DNA of 64,000 bases from G963663365 sp963663365 (lineage in GTDB: Bacteria > Hinthialibacterota > Hinthialibacteria > Hinthialibacterales > G963663365), in contig CAXXIH010000003.1 in NCBI GenBank assembly GCA_963663365.2, positions 186,001 through 250,000 of the forward strand, in the 5' to 3' direction. The first letter of the stretch is position 1, and each line of letters starts with the position of its first letter. The notes beneath the pieces were generated by a model. That model made no database searches. It was given only the letters and a program-made list of their open reading frames with translations, and was not told the DNA's origin. Below are positions 51,137 through 58,208 of this stretch, piece by piece. Position numbers and translations under genes: made by a program.

Positions 51137-53143
51137 ATGGATATCATGACATCCGAAAGCTGGCCATGGCGCGTTGGCCGCATCGATTTGCTTCCCATTT
51201 TGCATACAGCCTATGAGTGTTGTATCGAAGTCCGCCGGGCTATTGAGGTTCTAAATCCTTCTGCAATCGGCATCGAGTATCCCAAAACCTTGCAAGCGCC
51301 CATACTTGCCGGCATACAACATCTTCCTTTCATAACCGCAGTCCAATTTCACCAAAGTTCGGGCAGGCTTGCCTATGTTTTAATCGAGCCGTCGGAACCT
51401 TTGATTGAAGCGGCGCGGTGCGGGCTGGAAAAGAAAATCGCGGTTGCATGCATTGATCGCGATACGGATAGCCCGCCTTGTGATAAACGGCCGTGGCCCG
51501 ATCCATATGCTATCCGGCTTGCCGGATTGAAACCTTATGTTGATTCATGGCTACAATGCACAAAGGATACAGATGTTACTCAGGAACCTTTTCAGGCACC
51601 TGAGGAGCACCTGCGCGAAGTGACAATGGCCTATCATCTACAGAACATGGCCAAGTCACATGACCGTGTACTGGGCATTGTGGGAATGGCGCACCTCCCC
51701 GCTCTTTTGCGGCTTTTACAGGAACCCCAAGTGGAGCCGCTGGGGCGCGCACGGCGGGCGGATGCATGCTTGGTTCAGGTTCATTCCGAGAGTATCAAGG
51801 AGATTTTGAGCGAGTCTCCATTTATGGCTGAGGCCTATGAACGTTGGCGGTCAAAACAATCCGGACTGGAATTGCCCCGAACCGCAGAAACACCGGAAAA
51901 GGTGCAAGAGAGCTGGAGCGGCATAGGCCGTGTTGTGACCTTTCCCGGCGCCGATCTATCGAATCAGCAATTTGACGCTGGTTCAGACCGGATTGGGTGG
52001 GACATTTCGCATCTACCTATTGATACGTTTGACCGGTGGGAGTTAAGCGGACATCTGCTGCAAAAGGCGCGTACGCGTTATCACCGAGAGGATGGAGAGC
52101 AACTCACGGCTCAGGACCTGCGTCACTTTTTGCAATACGCCCGAAATCAGGCGCTTGTAGATTCCAGGCTGATACCGGATTTGTATCAGACGATTCTTGC
52201 TGCCCGTGGAATTGGCGACGACGACTTTGCCTACAGGTTTTGGGAAGCTGCAACGGAATACCCATGGCAAAATATGCCCGGGAAATTGCCGACTGTGAGA
52301 GTTTCCTTGGAGGATTTGGGGCTCACTTCCCGTCCCTTGCGTTTTGAGCGAAAGATGGAGCGCCAGCGGCGAATACGGAAAATGCTGCGTCCCCGTCCCC
52401 AGGAGAAATTTCCGGGGGAATGGAGCCAGACCATGGGGAACGATTTCATTTGCAGCCACCCGCCTGAAGACATTGTGATCGAATCGTATGGCCATTTTCT
52501 TCAAAAGCGGGGCCAGTCGATCTTGTCCGAAGAACAGACACGGGTTGAACCATTTGTGTCATCTCTTCTTGATGGAATTGATGTGCGCGAGACAATTCGG
52601 CACTGGTACGAGAAGAAGATTTATGTGCGGGAATGTTTGAAAGTTAAGGGTAAAGTCGGATCCGTTATTGTGATCTTCGATGAAGATGAACGAAAAAATC
52701 CGCTTCAGCGCAGCCGCTATTCTTGGACGATGACTTGGCAGGGAGAGCATGAACAAGAATCGGATATGGCGCTCTATGCCACGCCTCCTCAAGAAAAAAT
52801 GGTAGGCCCGGGGATCGGGCGGAGCGAATATGGCGGATTCCTAATGAGTTATCCACCCGGCAGAATGTTCTATGTATGGGAAGATCCTTCCTTCGATTTG
52901 GCTCGTAATAAGGCGGAAAGGCTGCTGTTGGCCGGACTCGATTACTCGGAAGAACGCTATATTGTCTATGCTGCCGCCCAGCCTCCACGCTCATGGTTTC
53001 ACAGCTATGCCAACCGGCTTGACCGGAAGATTGTCTATATCCCTCTTGGTCATCTTTCTCCGGTAACTCTTAAAAAACTCAGGGTATTTCACGTTCTTTC
53101 CGGACATCATGTACGTTCCTATGCAAAAGACTATATTTGGTGA
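51137..53143 (+). CDS. TraB/ChaN-like domain protein, MoxR partner
   Basis: About 668 residues, with no signal peptide. The N-terminal 230 residues resemble the TraB/PrgY or ChaN-like fold: RAIEVLNPSAIGIEYPKTL near the start, then EEHLREVTMAYHLQNMAKSHDRVLGIVGMAHLPALLRLLQ, matching the conserved helix and the GxxH motif. DUF5682-type proteins with this kind of domain are known partners of MoxR ATPases, which fits the gene order. The remaining 440 residues are unassigned and include KVKGKVGSVIVIFDEDERKNP and PRSWFHSYANRLDRKIVYIPLGHL. The start is uncertain; ATG at 51137 or 51146, with no clear ribosome site. Function unknown. Confidence 0.6.
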   Translation: MDIMTSESWPWRVGRIDLLPILHTAYECCIEVRRAIEVLNPSAIGIEYPKTLQAPILAGIQHLPFITAVQFHQSSGRLAYVLIEPSEPLIEAARCGLEKKIAVACIDRDTDSPPCDKRPWPDPYAIRLAGLKPYVDSWLQCTKDTDVTQEPFQAPEEHLREVTMAYHLQNMAKSHDRVLGIVGMAHLPALLRLLQEPQVEPLGRARRADACLVQVHSESIKEILSESPFMAEAYERWRSKQSGLELPRTAETPEKVQESWSGIGRVVTFPGADLSNQQFDAGSDRIGWDISHLPIDTFDRWELSGHLLQKARTRYHREDGEQLTAQDLRHFLQYARNQALVDSRLIPDLYQTILAARGIGDDDFAYRFWEAATEYPWQNMPGKLPTVRVSLEDLGLTSRPLRFERKMERQRRIRKMLRPRPQEKFPGEWSQTMGNDFICSHPPEDIVIESYGHFLQKRGQSILSEEQTRVEPFVSSLLDGIDVRETIRHWYEKKIYVRECLKVKGKVGSVIVIFDEDERKNPLQRSRYSWTMTWQGEHEQESDMALYATPPQEKMVGPGIGRSEYGGFLMSYPPGRMFYVWEDPSFDLARNKAERLLLAGLDYSEERYIVYAAAQPPRSWFHSYANRLDRKIVYIPLGHLSPVTLKKLRVFHVLSGHHVRSYAKDYIW

Positions 53144-53468
53144 TTGTCTCTTGTGGGCATACAAGATGTTGTGGCTTGAGACATCTGTCTAGTAACAAAT
53201 AATGGAAGAATTTCGGGAAGTTTTTATTGCCAATTTCAGTCAAAATGGATTCTGTCTGCATGATATGTTTTGAGCGATTTTTAAAAATGATAACTATTTA
53301 CCAAAGAAAAATTTAACTTCCATTATATTTCGGTCGATGTAATATTTGATTTGTGGGGTTTCAGCTTTAAACTCACTTAACTGAAATTGGTTCACTTTGT
53401 GAACGTTTTTTGCTTGCCTCACAATGTATTGACTGTTGCTGCACTGCCATCACGGGTTGAGGAGACCA
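53144..53468. other. AT-rich intergenic region before the Hsp20 genes
   Basis: It probably carries the promoter of the Hsp20 pair, but no -35/-10 pair is clear. No CIRCE element (TTAGCACTC inverted repeat) is present. The only distinct element is the inverted repeat at 53390-53404. Confidence 0.4.
53390..53404. promoter_or_regulatory. inverted repeat, operator or weak terminator
   Basis: GTTCAC-TTT-GTGAAC is a perfect 6-bp inverted repeat followed by GTTTTTTG. It may be a repressor site for the chaperone genes or a weak terminator for the gene upstream. Confidence 0.4.
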
Positions 53469-54002
53469 ATGACGGAGGACAGGGCGGCGATGAACTTGTC
53501 CACTTTTTTGAAGAACGAGAAGAAAACTACTGTTACGGTGGAGGCAGGACCTATCGTTGACGTTGAAGATCAAAGCATCCTCGACATCAGCGGACAATCC
53601 GAGATCTCCGAAGGCCGATGGCTTGAGGCACGTTTTGTTCCCTCACTCGATCTGTATCGCAACGATCAGCACTATACGATCCTGATGGATTTGCCCGGTG
53701 TTGATCCGAGCCAGGTGCAGGTTTCTGTCCGTGATTGCCTGCTTACTATTTCGGGCACCCGCGACATCAGTATTCCCAAATACCGTCTCGTGCGCAGTGA
53801 AATTATTTCATCTGACTTCGAGCGTGTAGTCCGTTTGCCCCGGGAAGCCAACAAGGATGAAGTTCAAGCTTCATACCGGCACGGTGTTCTCACGATCACC
53901 GTGGCGCGTAAAGAAGAATCGACTTCAACACGGTTGGATGTGCAATCTCCGGATGAGAAACCGCAATCAACGGAAATTAATCCTCGGAAGGTGGTATCAT
54001 GA
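53469..54002 (+). CDS. Hsp20/alpha-crystallin small heat-shock protein
   Basis: 177 residues. An N-terminal arm of about 60 residues is followed by an alpha-crystallin domain: PSLDLYRNDQHYTILMDLPGVDPSQVQVSVRDCLLTISGTRD, then SDFERVVRLPREANKDEVQASYRHGVLTITVARKEE with the hallmark GVLTI. ATP-independent holdase that binds unfolding proteins. ATG at 53469 is preceded by GAGGAGACCA. It overlaps the next Hsp20 gene by four bases, so both are made together. Confidence 0.92.
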   Translation: MTEDRAAMNLSTFLKNEKKTTVTVEAGPIVDVEDQSILDISGQSEISEGRWLEARFVPSLDLYRNDQHYTILMDLPGVDPSQVQVSVRDCLLTISGTRDISIPKYRLVRSEIISSDFERVVRLPREANKDEVQASYRHGVLTITVARKEESTSTRLDVQSPDEKPQSTEINPRKVVS

Positions 54003-54403
54003 GTACGAACGGCGAAGGCAAAAAACGCATCAGTGTATTGACCCCTGAGAATGAAATGACCGCCGCAGGTACGTTCCGTACGCCGCGCATTGCTATTCTG
54101 GAGTCGCCTGAAGAATTTGTTGTAAAGGCGGAACTCCCGGGGATTGGCCCTGAGGATATCGATATTAAAGTCGATCATGGACGTCTTGTTTTAGAGGCTC
54201 ATCGTAAGGGTCTCGATGCAGAACGTCTCCCCGCTGTAGTACGTGGGCGTGATTTGGATGACTATCGGCGCACATTCACCATTGGCCGAGGTATCGATGC
54301 ATCCCATTTGCGTGCCGTCATGAACAATGACGGTGTTCTCGTTCTTCATCTTCCGAAGCGGCAAGATCATCATGCCCGTTTGGTTGCGATCACAGAAAAC
54401 TGA
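53999..54403 (+). CDS. Hsp20 family chaperone, second copy
   Basis: 134 residues with a shorter N-terminal arm. The alpha-crystallin domain reads PRIAILESPEEFVVKAELPGIGPEDIDIKVDHGRLVLEAHRKG, then YRRTFTIGRGIDASHLRAVMNNDGVLVLHLPKRQ. It is clearly diverged from its upstream neighbour, so the pair is an old duplication or two separately acquired forms. Coupled translation (ATGA) suggests the two may form mixed oligomers. Confidence 0.9.
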   Translation: MSTNGEGKKRISVLTPENEMTAAGTFRTPRIAILESPEEFVVKAELPGIGPEDIDIKVDHGRLVLEAHRKGLDAERLPAVVRGRDLDDYRRTFTIGRGIDASHLRAVMNNDGVLVLHLPKRQDHHARLVAITEN

Positions 54404-54436
54404 TCGTAATCTTTATAGATACGATAGCTAAAAAAT

Positions 54437-54470
54437 ACGGCGCTTTTCTTTATGAAAAGCGCCGTTTGGT
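54437..54470. terminator. bidirectional rho-independent terminator
   Basis: ACGGCGCTTTTC and GAAAAGCGCCGT form a perfect 12-bp stem with a five-base loop. TTTGGTTTTT follows on the plus strand and an A-rich run precedes it. It serves both the Hsp20 pair and convergent rpsA. Confidence 0.88.
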
Positions 54471-54496
54471 TTTTACGGATTATGTGATTCAAACGA

Positions 54497-56587
54497 TTAG
54501 GCTGTCGTTTGAGTCTCTTCTTCTGCACTTGCTTCAGAAGAGGCTTCTTCGGACGGCGCTTCCTCTGCCGAGGTTTCCGTTTCCGTTTCTGCTTCCGCTT
54601 CCGCTTCAGGAACGGAAACCTCTTCAACGGCCGCCGTTTCCTCTACAGCCGGATCGGATGTCTCGACTGATTCGGATTCGGGTTCGGATTCGGAAGCAAC
54701 ATCCTCTTGAGGAACTTCTTCAGCCGGCTCCTCTTCTACAGGCTCTGCTTCCTGGGCTTCTTGAGGCTTAGGAGCGGCGCTTGCAGCCGATTGCTGCTGG
54801 TTGGATAGCGCTTGAGAAATCAAATCGCCAAGTGAGTTGAAACCGCTTGCGGGAGCCGCCATATAGGCTTCGGTTTCAGCCCGCTCTTGCTCGCGGATCA
54901 CGTCTTTCATTGAAAGGCTGATCTTGCGGTTATAGCGGTCGAATTTGATGACCTTCATCTTGACCCGGTCACCTTCCTTCAATTCGACACCTGATTTGCC
55001 CTTGGGCAATGTTGAAACGTGGGCGAGCCCTTCAACACCTTCTTCCAAGCGGACAAAGGCGCCAAAGTCGGTCACCTTCACCACATCGACCTCAACATTG
55101 TCGCCGACTTGGTATTGTTCACGAGCTCGATCCCAGGGATCCGGCTCCATTTGTTTGACGCCTAAGGAAATGCGCTGCTGATCCGGATCGATGTCCAGGA
55201 CCTTGGCGACGATCTTGTCACCTTTTTTCACAACCTGTTTGGGATGGGTGACTTTTTCGGTCCAAGACAAGTCGGAAACGTGGATCATTCCATCGACGCC
55301 TTCAGGCAGCCGGATGAATGCGCCGAAATCGGTCAATCCGGTGACTTCGCCTTCAATTGTTGAGCCAATGGGATAATTGGCTTTGGCCAATGTCCACGGA
55401 TCGGTTGTGGCTTGACGCATTGAGAGCGAAATGCGGCGGCGGTCCTTATCGATACCCAAGACTTTCACTCGAACATCATCACCGACTTTCACTTCTTCCG
55501 ATGGGTGACGCAGACGGCGTGTCCATGAAATCTCAGAGATATGAACCAGGCCCTCGACGCCTTCTTCCAGCTGAATAAACACACCGTATTTGACCAAACT
55601 CGTAATCTGGCCGTGCACGATGCAACCCAACGGATAATGATTATCGACTGTCAGCCAAGGATCGGGAGTCCGCTGTTTCAGTCCAAGCGAAATGCGGTCG
55701 CCATCGATCTTGAGGATCATCACTTGGATTTCATCGCCGACTTTGACGATTTCTTTTGGATGACCTACATGGCCCCAGGACATATCGTTGACGTGCAGGA
55801 GACCATCGAGGCCGCCAAGATCAATAAATGCGCCGAAGTCTGTCAGATTCTTGACACGCCCTTTGATCCAGACTCCCTCTTCAATCTTATTCATCGTCTC
55901 TTCACGCATTTTTTCGCGGCGTTCTTCAAGGAAAGAACGCTGAGAGAGGATGAGATCGCGCTTTCCGCGCATTTCGATGATCTTTGCATTAATTTTGCGG
56001 CCGATGAGAGCCTGTTGCTGCTCAGGAGTCCGTGAATCCGGGCCCATTTGTGAGAATGGAATGAATCCACGCAGGCCATCCACATCTACTTGGAAGCCGC
56101 CTTTTAACAATTCCGTTACGACACACGCGATCGGCTCACCCTTTTTGTAAGCCTGGCGAGTATGGACCTTGGCCATCTGTTCTTTTGCGCGGTTTCTGGA
56201 AAGAACCGGAAGTCCCTCGGAATTCTCCTTCTGGACAACCATGACTTCGACTTCCATGCCGATGTACACGTTGGGATCTTTCTTGTCATCGAGAAATTCG
56301 CGAAGAGGAATAATCCCTTCGGATTTCGAGCCGATATCGATGACGACATAATCTTCGCCGACTTTTAGGACAACGCCCCGAACGATTTCTCCAACTTCAA
56401 ATTTGGCGAAACTGGCTTCAATAAGCCGGTCCATCTCTTCGGCATCTTCGTCAACCGTACTGGTAAGCATGGCCTCTTCTTCAGCTGTCATGCCACCATC
56501 AAACTCTGGTGAGGCTACTGCCTGCTCCTCCCGGTTCTCCATGTTTTCCTCTAGGGAGGTCTCTGTGGTTCTTTCCTGTTCCGTCAT
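54497..56587 (-). CDS. rpsA: 30S ribosomal protein S1 with acidic C-terminal tail
   Basis: 696 residues. Six S1 (OB-fold) domains are visible, beginning VGEIVRGVVLKVGEDYVVIDIG, then IACVVTELLKGGFQVDVDGLRGFIPFSQM, IKGRVKNLTDFGAFIDLGGLDGLLHV, VHGQITSLVKYGVFIQLEEGVEGLVH, IEGEVTGLTDFGAFIRLPEGVDGMIH and VEVDVVKVTDFGAFVRLEEGVEGLAH. S1 helps load structured mRNAs on the 30S subunit. The last 110 residues are almost all Glu, Ala, Ser, Thr, Pro and Val, coded in part by a six-base repeat, making the protein longer than the 557 residues of E. coli S1. The first 55 residues are also acidic. plsC and cmk lie upstream on the same strand. Confidence 0.95.
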   Translation of the reverse strand: MTEQERTTETSLEENMENREEQAVASPEFDGGMTAEEEAMLTSTVDEDAEEMDRLIEASFAKFEVGEIVRGVVLKVGEDYVVIDIGSKSEGIIPLREFLDDKKDPNVYIGMEVEVMVVQKENSEGLPVLSRNRAKEQMAKVHTRQAYKKGEPIACVVTELLKGGFQVDVDGLRGFIPFSQMGPDSRTPEQQQALIGRKINAKIIEMRGKRDLILSQRSFLEERREKMREETMNKIEEGVWIKGRVKNLTDFGAFIDLGGLDGLLHVNDMSWGHVGHPKEIVKVGDEIQVMILKIDGDRISLGLKQRTPDPWLTVDNHYPLGCIVHGQITSLVKYGVFIQLEEGVEGLVHISEISWTRRLRHPSEEVKVGDDVRVKVLGIDKDRRRISLSMRQATTDPWTLAKANYPIGSTIEGEVTGLTDFGAFIRLPEGVDGMIHVSDLSWTEKVTHPKQVVKKGDKIVAKVLDIDPDQQRISLGVKQMEPDPWDRAREQYQVGDNVEVDVVKVTDFGAFVRLEEGVEGLAHVSTLPKGKSGVELKEGDRVKMKVIKFDRYNRKISLSMKDVIREQERAETEAYMAAPASGFNSLGDLISQALSNQQQSAASAAPKPQEAQEAEPVEEEPAEEVPQEDVASESEPESESVETSDPAVEETAAVEEVSVPEAEAEAETETETSAEEAPSEEASSEASAEEETQTTA
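54571..54606. repeat. six-base tandem repeat in rpsA tail
   Basis: About six imperfect copies of the unit (G/T)TTTCC or GCTTCC follow one another, coding on the minus strand for alternating Glu with Ala or Thr. A similar run coding for Ser-Glu pairs lies at about 54660-54692. Confidence 0.65.
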
Positions 56588-56613
56588 GACCTGCGGTGCT
56601 CCTTAAACTCATT

Positions 56614-56629
56614 GGCGGATTGATCCGCC
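56614..56629. promoter_or_regulatory. inverted repeat in the rpsA leader
   Basis: GGCGGAT-TG-ATCCGCC is a perfect 7-bp inverted repeat between plsC and rpsA, some 27 bases ahead of the rpsA start. It could fold in the leader mRNA and take part in S1 autoregulation or processing. It is not followed by a T-run. Confidence 0.4.
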
Positions 56630-56644
56630 TATTCAAAAACGTAT

Positions 56645-57343
56645 TTAACCATGACAAGGTTTCTGAAACCGTGCTTTCAATTCATGTACGGCTTCTTCAA
56701 TGCGCTGTGTCAATATATTGACACGATTCTTGTCATTACCATCCACATCGGACGGCAATATCGGCTTACCGAAATGAAGTGTGACGCGATGTGGTCGAGG
56801 AATCAGCCTGTGGCGGCTGTAAGCTTGGTAGGAACCATCGATGAATGTCGGTACCACGGGGGCCCGACTCCGACTAGCGATCCATCCTACCCCTCTTTTA
56901 AAGGGGGCAATCTCTCCGTCCGAAGTACGAGTGCCTTCAGGAAAGACCAACAGTGCCTTACCGCTTCTTACAGCGTCCACGGCCATTCCCAAACCGGAGG
57001 TGGCAGCGCCACGATTGACCGGTAATACCCCGACGGTGGAAAGCCACCATCCGATAGGCGGAATGCGCCAAAGTTCTTGTTTTGCCATGGGTGTCACCAT
57101 GCGCGGGGACATCACGCCAATAATTAAAGGATCGACGTAACTCGCATGATTGCACGCGATGATGACAGGGCCTTCAAGCGGAATATAGCGTCTCCCCGTC
57201 GCTGTGACACGGAAAAGGGCTCCGAAAAAAAGTGCCATTGCGACCCGATGAAAGAAGTAGACGCCGGTATCCGCCGGGCGTTGCGAACCTACCAGGAGTC
57301 GATCTCCTGAGCAAGCGGAAGGTACCTGCAGTTCAGCGCTCAA
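56645..57343 (-). CDS. plsC: 1-acyl-glycerol-3-phosphate acyltransferase
   Basis: 232 residues, membrane-associated. Makes phosphatidic acid by acylating lysophosphatidic acid. The acyltransferase motifs are NHASYVDPLIIG (NHxxxxD), LLVFPEGTRTSDG (FPEGTRS-like) and a later VVPTFIDGSY. A short hydrophobic segment precedes them. The best start is TTG at 57343 with GGAGG nine bases upstream, overlapping the end of cmk by 11 bases; the first in-frame ATG downstream (57238) would remove the N-terminal helix. The cmk-plsC-rpsA order is common in bacteria. Confidence 0.88.
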   Translation of the reverse strand: MSAELQVPSACSGDRLLVGSQRPADTGVYFFHRVAMALFFGALFRVTATGRRYIPLEGPVIIACNHASYVDPLIIGVMSPRMVTPMAKQELWRIPPIGWWLSTVGVLPVNRGAATSGLGMAVDAVRSGKALLVFPEGTRTSDGEIAPFKRGVGWIASRSRAPVVPTFIDGSYQAYSRHRLIPRPHRVTLHFGKPILPSDVDGNDKNRVNILTQRIEEAVHELKARFQKPCHG

Positions 57344-58061
57344 GGACCATTGCCTCCAACTTATCGACGACCTCATCAATTGCCAGATTGCCGGTTTCAA
57401 TGACGACCGCTCCATCGGCTAAACGCAAAGCGCCCACGGGACGGATACGATCTCTCTCGTCACGCGCATTCAGATCGCTTAATGTTTCTTCGAAACTTAC
57501 CTTGACGCCCTTTGCCAGAAGTTCTTTGTGGCGCCTTTCAGCGCGAATTTCAGGCTTTGCATCAAGATAAATCTTGAGTTCCGCATCGGGAAAAACAACG
57601 GTTCCAATATCCCGGCCTTCCATCACCACGCCCCCGTCATGGCCTATTTTCTGCTGTTGAGCGACCAGTAATGCTCGCACTTCTTCATTGTCAGCAACCG
57701 GGGATGTGGCTCTGCTCACTTCCGGCGAGCGGATGGCCTCAGTTACATCGTTTCCGTTCAAGAGAATTCGCTGTGTTGAATTTGTTGTATTCGATTTGTT
57801 TGAAATTGGCTGGTCTTTTTGATTTTGCCAATCAAAACGTATATCCAGCGACGCAGTATTTGCCGCCACAGCTTGACGGTCTTCTAAATCCAGGTTTGCT
57901 TCCAATGCCGCCAATGTGGCGCAACGGTACATTGCACCGGTGTCGATGTACGTAAAATTGAGCCTTTGCGCAAGTTTCTTGGCTACCGTGCTTTTTCCCG
58001 TACCGACAGGCCCGTCAATCGCAATGACAGGCTTCTTTCTGAGACTGAAACTGTCTTTCAT
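57333..58061 (-). CDS. cmk: cytidylate kinase
   Basis: 242 residues. Phosphorylates CMP and dCMP. The P-loop IAIDGPVGTGKSTVAKKLA is at the start, then YIDTGAMYRC, VVMEGRDIGTVVFPDAELKIYLDA and DRIRPVGALRLADGAVVIETGNL. The central insert reads NQKDQPISNKSNTTNSTQRILLNGNDVTEAIRSPEVS, a little longer and more Asn/Thr-rich than usual. I start at ATG 58061; an in-frame GTG eight codons earlier is possible. Confidence 0.94.
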   Translation of the reverse strand: MKDSFSLRKKPVIAIDGPVGTGKSTVAKKLAQRLNFTYIDTGAMYRCATLAALEANLDLEDRQAVAANTASLDIRFDWQNQKDQPISNKSNTTNSTQRILLNGNDVTEAIRSPEVSRATSPVADNEEVRALLVAQQQKIGHDGGVVMEGRDIGTVVFPDAELKIYLDAKPEIRAERRHKELLAKGVKVSFEETLSDLNARDERDRIRPVGALRLADGAVVIETGNLAIDEVVDKLEAMVLER

Positions 58062-58208
58062 GATTTGATTTATACAGACAGACACAGAAGTGAAGGATTC
58101 AATCTACCGCGCTGTTGCACACAAGGCCATGGCTGATCTGAGAATTGGAAATCGGGAATCTCACAGACAACATGGACTGCTTATGCAAACGAGGCTGTAA
58201 TTCATACC

